A stretch of DNA of 29,530 nt from positions 1 through 29,530 of the IMG/VR virus record IMGVR_UViG_3300037845_000068, one strand, 5' to 3'. The first letter of the stretch is position 1. Each line of letters starts with the position of its first letter. Positions 28,719-29,530 of the stretch are shown here, in pieces. This stretch comes from a virus. The notes beneath the pieces are model-generated. The model searched no databases. It had not been told where the DNA came from and saw only the letters and a program-made list of their open reading frames with translations. The position numbers and the translations under genes were made by a program.

Positions 28719-29530
28719 CAGCTAATCATCCTGTTGCCGGTCACGCGCTGCGGCGACCAAACCACCGTCGAGCCGATCACGGTCGAGCCGATTATAAGCT
28801 GGAATGGTTCGGGAATCAAAGGCGGTACGCCGAGCGCGATCCTGTAGGCATCCGCCGTGCTCCGCGCAGACGCCGGAGCGCTTTGCGTCTGCCAGCCGAA
28901 ACTTGCCGGCAGGGCGGCCGCGTCAATCTGGCGCCGAACGATGGTCGAATAGGCTTCATTCGCCGCACGTTGGCCGGCGCGTGCGAGGTGCTCCTGGTAG
29001 CCTGCGCCGCCCATCAATTCCGGCGGCGGGATCGGATTGGCGATGCCGAACGCCGAGTTCGCCGGTCTGGCCGATACGGCGTGGTCCGGCATGTAGACCG
29101 ATGGCAGTGCGAGCAGCGATTCCTTGATGAAGCTTGCGACGATCAGGTAGGCATCTGGCGCTGCGCGCTGCGCGGCGCGTGCTCGATCAGGCTGTGTCCC
29201 CTGGCTGGCTTGCGGCTCACTCTGAACCACGAAGGAAACGTTGGCCAGATAGGCGTAGGTTGTAGCCCGCTGAACTGTGCGGACGACATCGGGTTGCCAG
29301 CCGAGCGACGCTTGCGGTTCGGACTGAACGACAAATGACGAGATAATCTGATAGGCTGCTGGCGCCGCACGCACCGCCTGCGTTCGTTCGGATTGAAAAG
29401 CGAATGGCGGAGATAACGACACATCGGGAACAACGAAGGAAACGCTGATCCAATAGGCCGCGTTCGCCGCGCGAGGTGCCAAGCGCGACTGGTCTTGAAA
29501 TCCCGGAGTGACGAACGCCAGAACGACTCG
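28718..29530 (-). CDS. Partial repeat protein of ~35-residue AYWI units
   Basis: The reading frame is open to the right edge, so the 5' end is missing; 270 codons are present. Seven units can be seen, with anchors AAYWI, AAYQI, YAYLA, DAYLI, SAFGI, EAYST and DAYRI. The spacer is often FVVPD or FVVQSEPQAS. Two neighbouring units share SFVVQSEPQASxGxQPD almost exactly, which suggests recent duplication. The end (QLIIGSTVIGSTVVW) is a cap with the motif IGSTV twice. The family is the same as the 917-aa protein at 21208-23961. A rod-like structural role near the baseplate is inferred from the BppU-like gene that follows. Confidence 0.75.
   Translation of the reverse strand, partial: RVVLAFVTPGFQDQSRLAPRAANAAYWISVSFVVPDVSLSPPFAFQSERTQAVRAAPAAYQIISSFVVQSEPQASLGWQPDVVRTVQRATTYAYLANVSFVVQSEPQASQGTQPDRARAAQRAAPDAYLIVASFIKESLLALPSVYMPDHAVSARPANSAFGIANPIPPPELMGGAGYQEHLARAGQRAANEAYSTIVRRQIDAAALPASFGWQTQSAPASARSTADAYRIALGVPPLIPEPFQLIIGSTVIGSTVVWSPQRVTGNRMIS

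Overview
This window is one long late-gene block of a double-stranded DNA tailed bacteriophage (Caudoviricetes), either a free phage or a prophage. Every gene I can support lies on the minus strand, so the transcript is read from base 29530 down to base 1. Genes are packed end to start, many with ATGA, GTGA or TAATG overlaps. No integrase, repressor, lysis, replication or host housekeeping gene is visible, so the window cannot tell a free phage from a prophage. The DNA is GC-rich and GTG starts are common. The host is uncertain. The 75-aa protein at 5614-5841 resembles small proteins I associate with Planctomycetota genomes, so a planctomycete or similar GC-rich environmental host is my best guess, not a demonstrated one.

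Layout in transcription order. (1) 29530-17.2 kb holds adhesion or tail-type structural genes and small accessory genes. They include two proteins built from the same roughly 35-residue repeat (28718-29530, partial, and 21208-23961), a BppU-like fibre or baseplate protein, a 41-aa membrane peptide, a short sulfotransferase-like protein, several beta-rich proteins, a zinc-binding protein, a tRNA-like gene with a CAT anticodon, and an 823-aa protein with three Ig-like repeats and a large C-terminal domain. Next come small genes, among them a tandem duplicated pair with Cys pairs. (2) 17.3-11.2 kb is the packaging module: HNH endonuclease, a membrane peptide, P27-type small terminase, large terminase, two small genes, then an HK97-type portal with an unusually long C-terminal extension. 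(3) 11.2-5.6 kb is a run of small genes around an HK97-family prohead protease that carries an N-terminal coiled coil, a zinc ribbon and an unexplained C-terminal domain. (4) 5.6-0 kb is the capsid and connector module: a structured leader, the major capsid protein, three beta-rich proteins (decoration candidates), one unknown, then a gp6-like connector, a head-closure protein, a gp10-like protein and the start of a tail terminator. The tail tube and tape measure genes would be expected just off the left edge.

The genes work together as a capsid assembly line. Terminase and HNH cut and pump DNA through the portal. The protease, perhaps with its coiled coil acting as scaffold, matures a shell of the capsid protein. 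The connector, closure, gp10-like and terminator proteins build the neck. The repeat proteins and the Ig-like protein are probably on the tail or surface. The most interesting signals are the leader RNA before the capsid gene, the repeat-protein family, the virion-module sulfotransferase, and the extra domains on portal and protease.

No stretch longer than 300 bases lacks a gene. The two largest gaps are 5376-5613 (capsid leader and candidate promoter) and 25747-25953 (tRNA-like gene plus about 120 bases with nothing I recognise).
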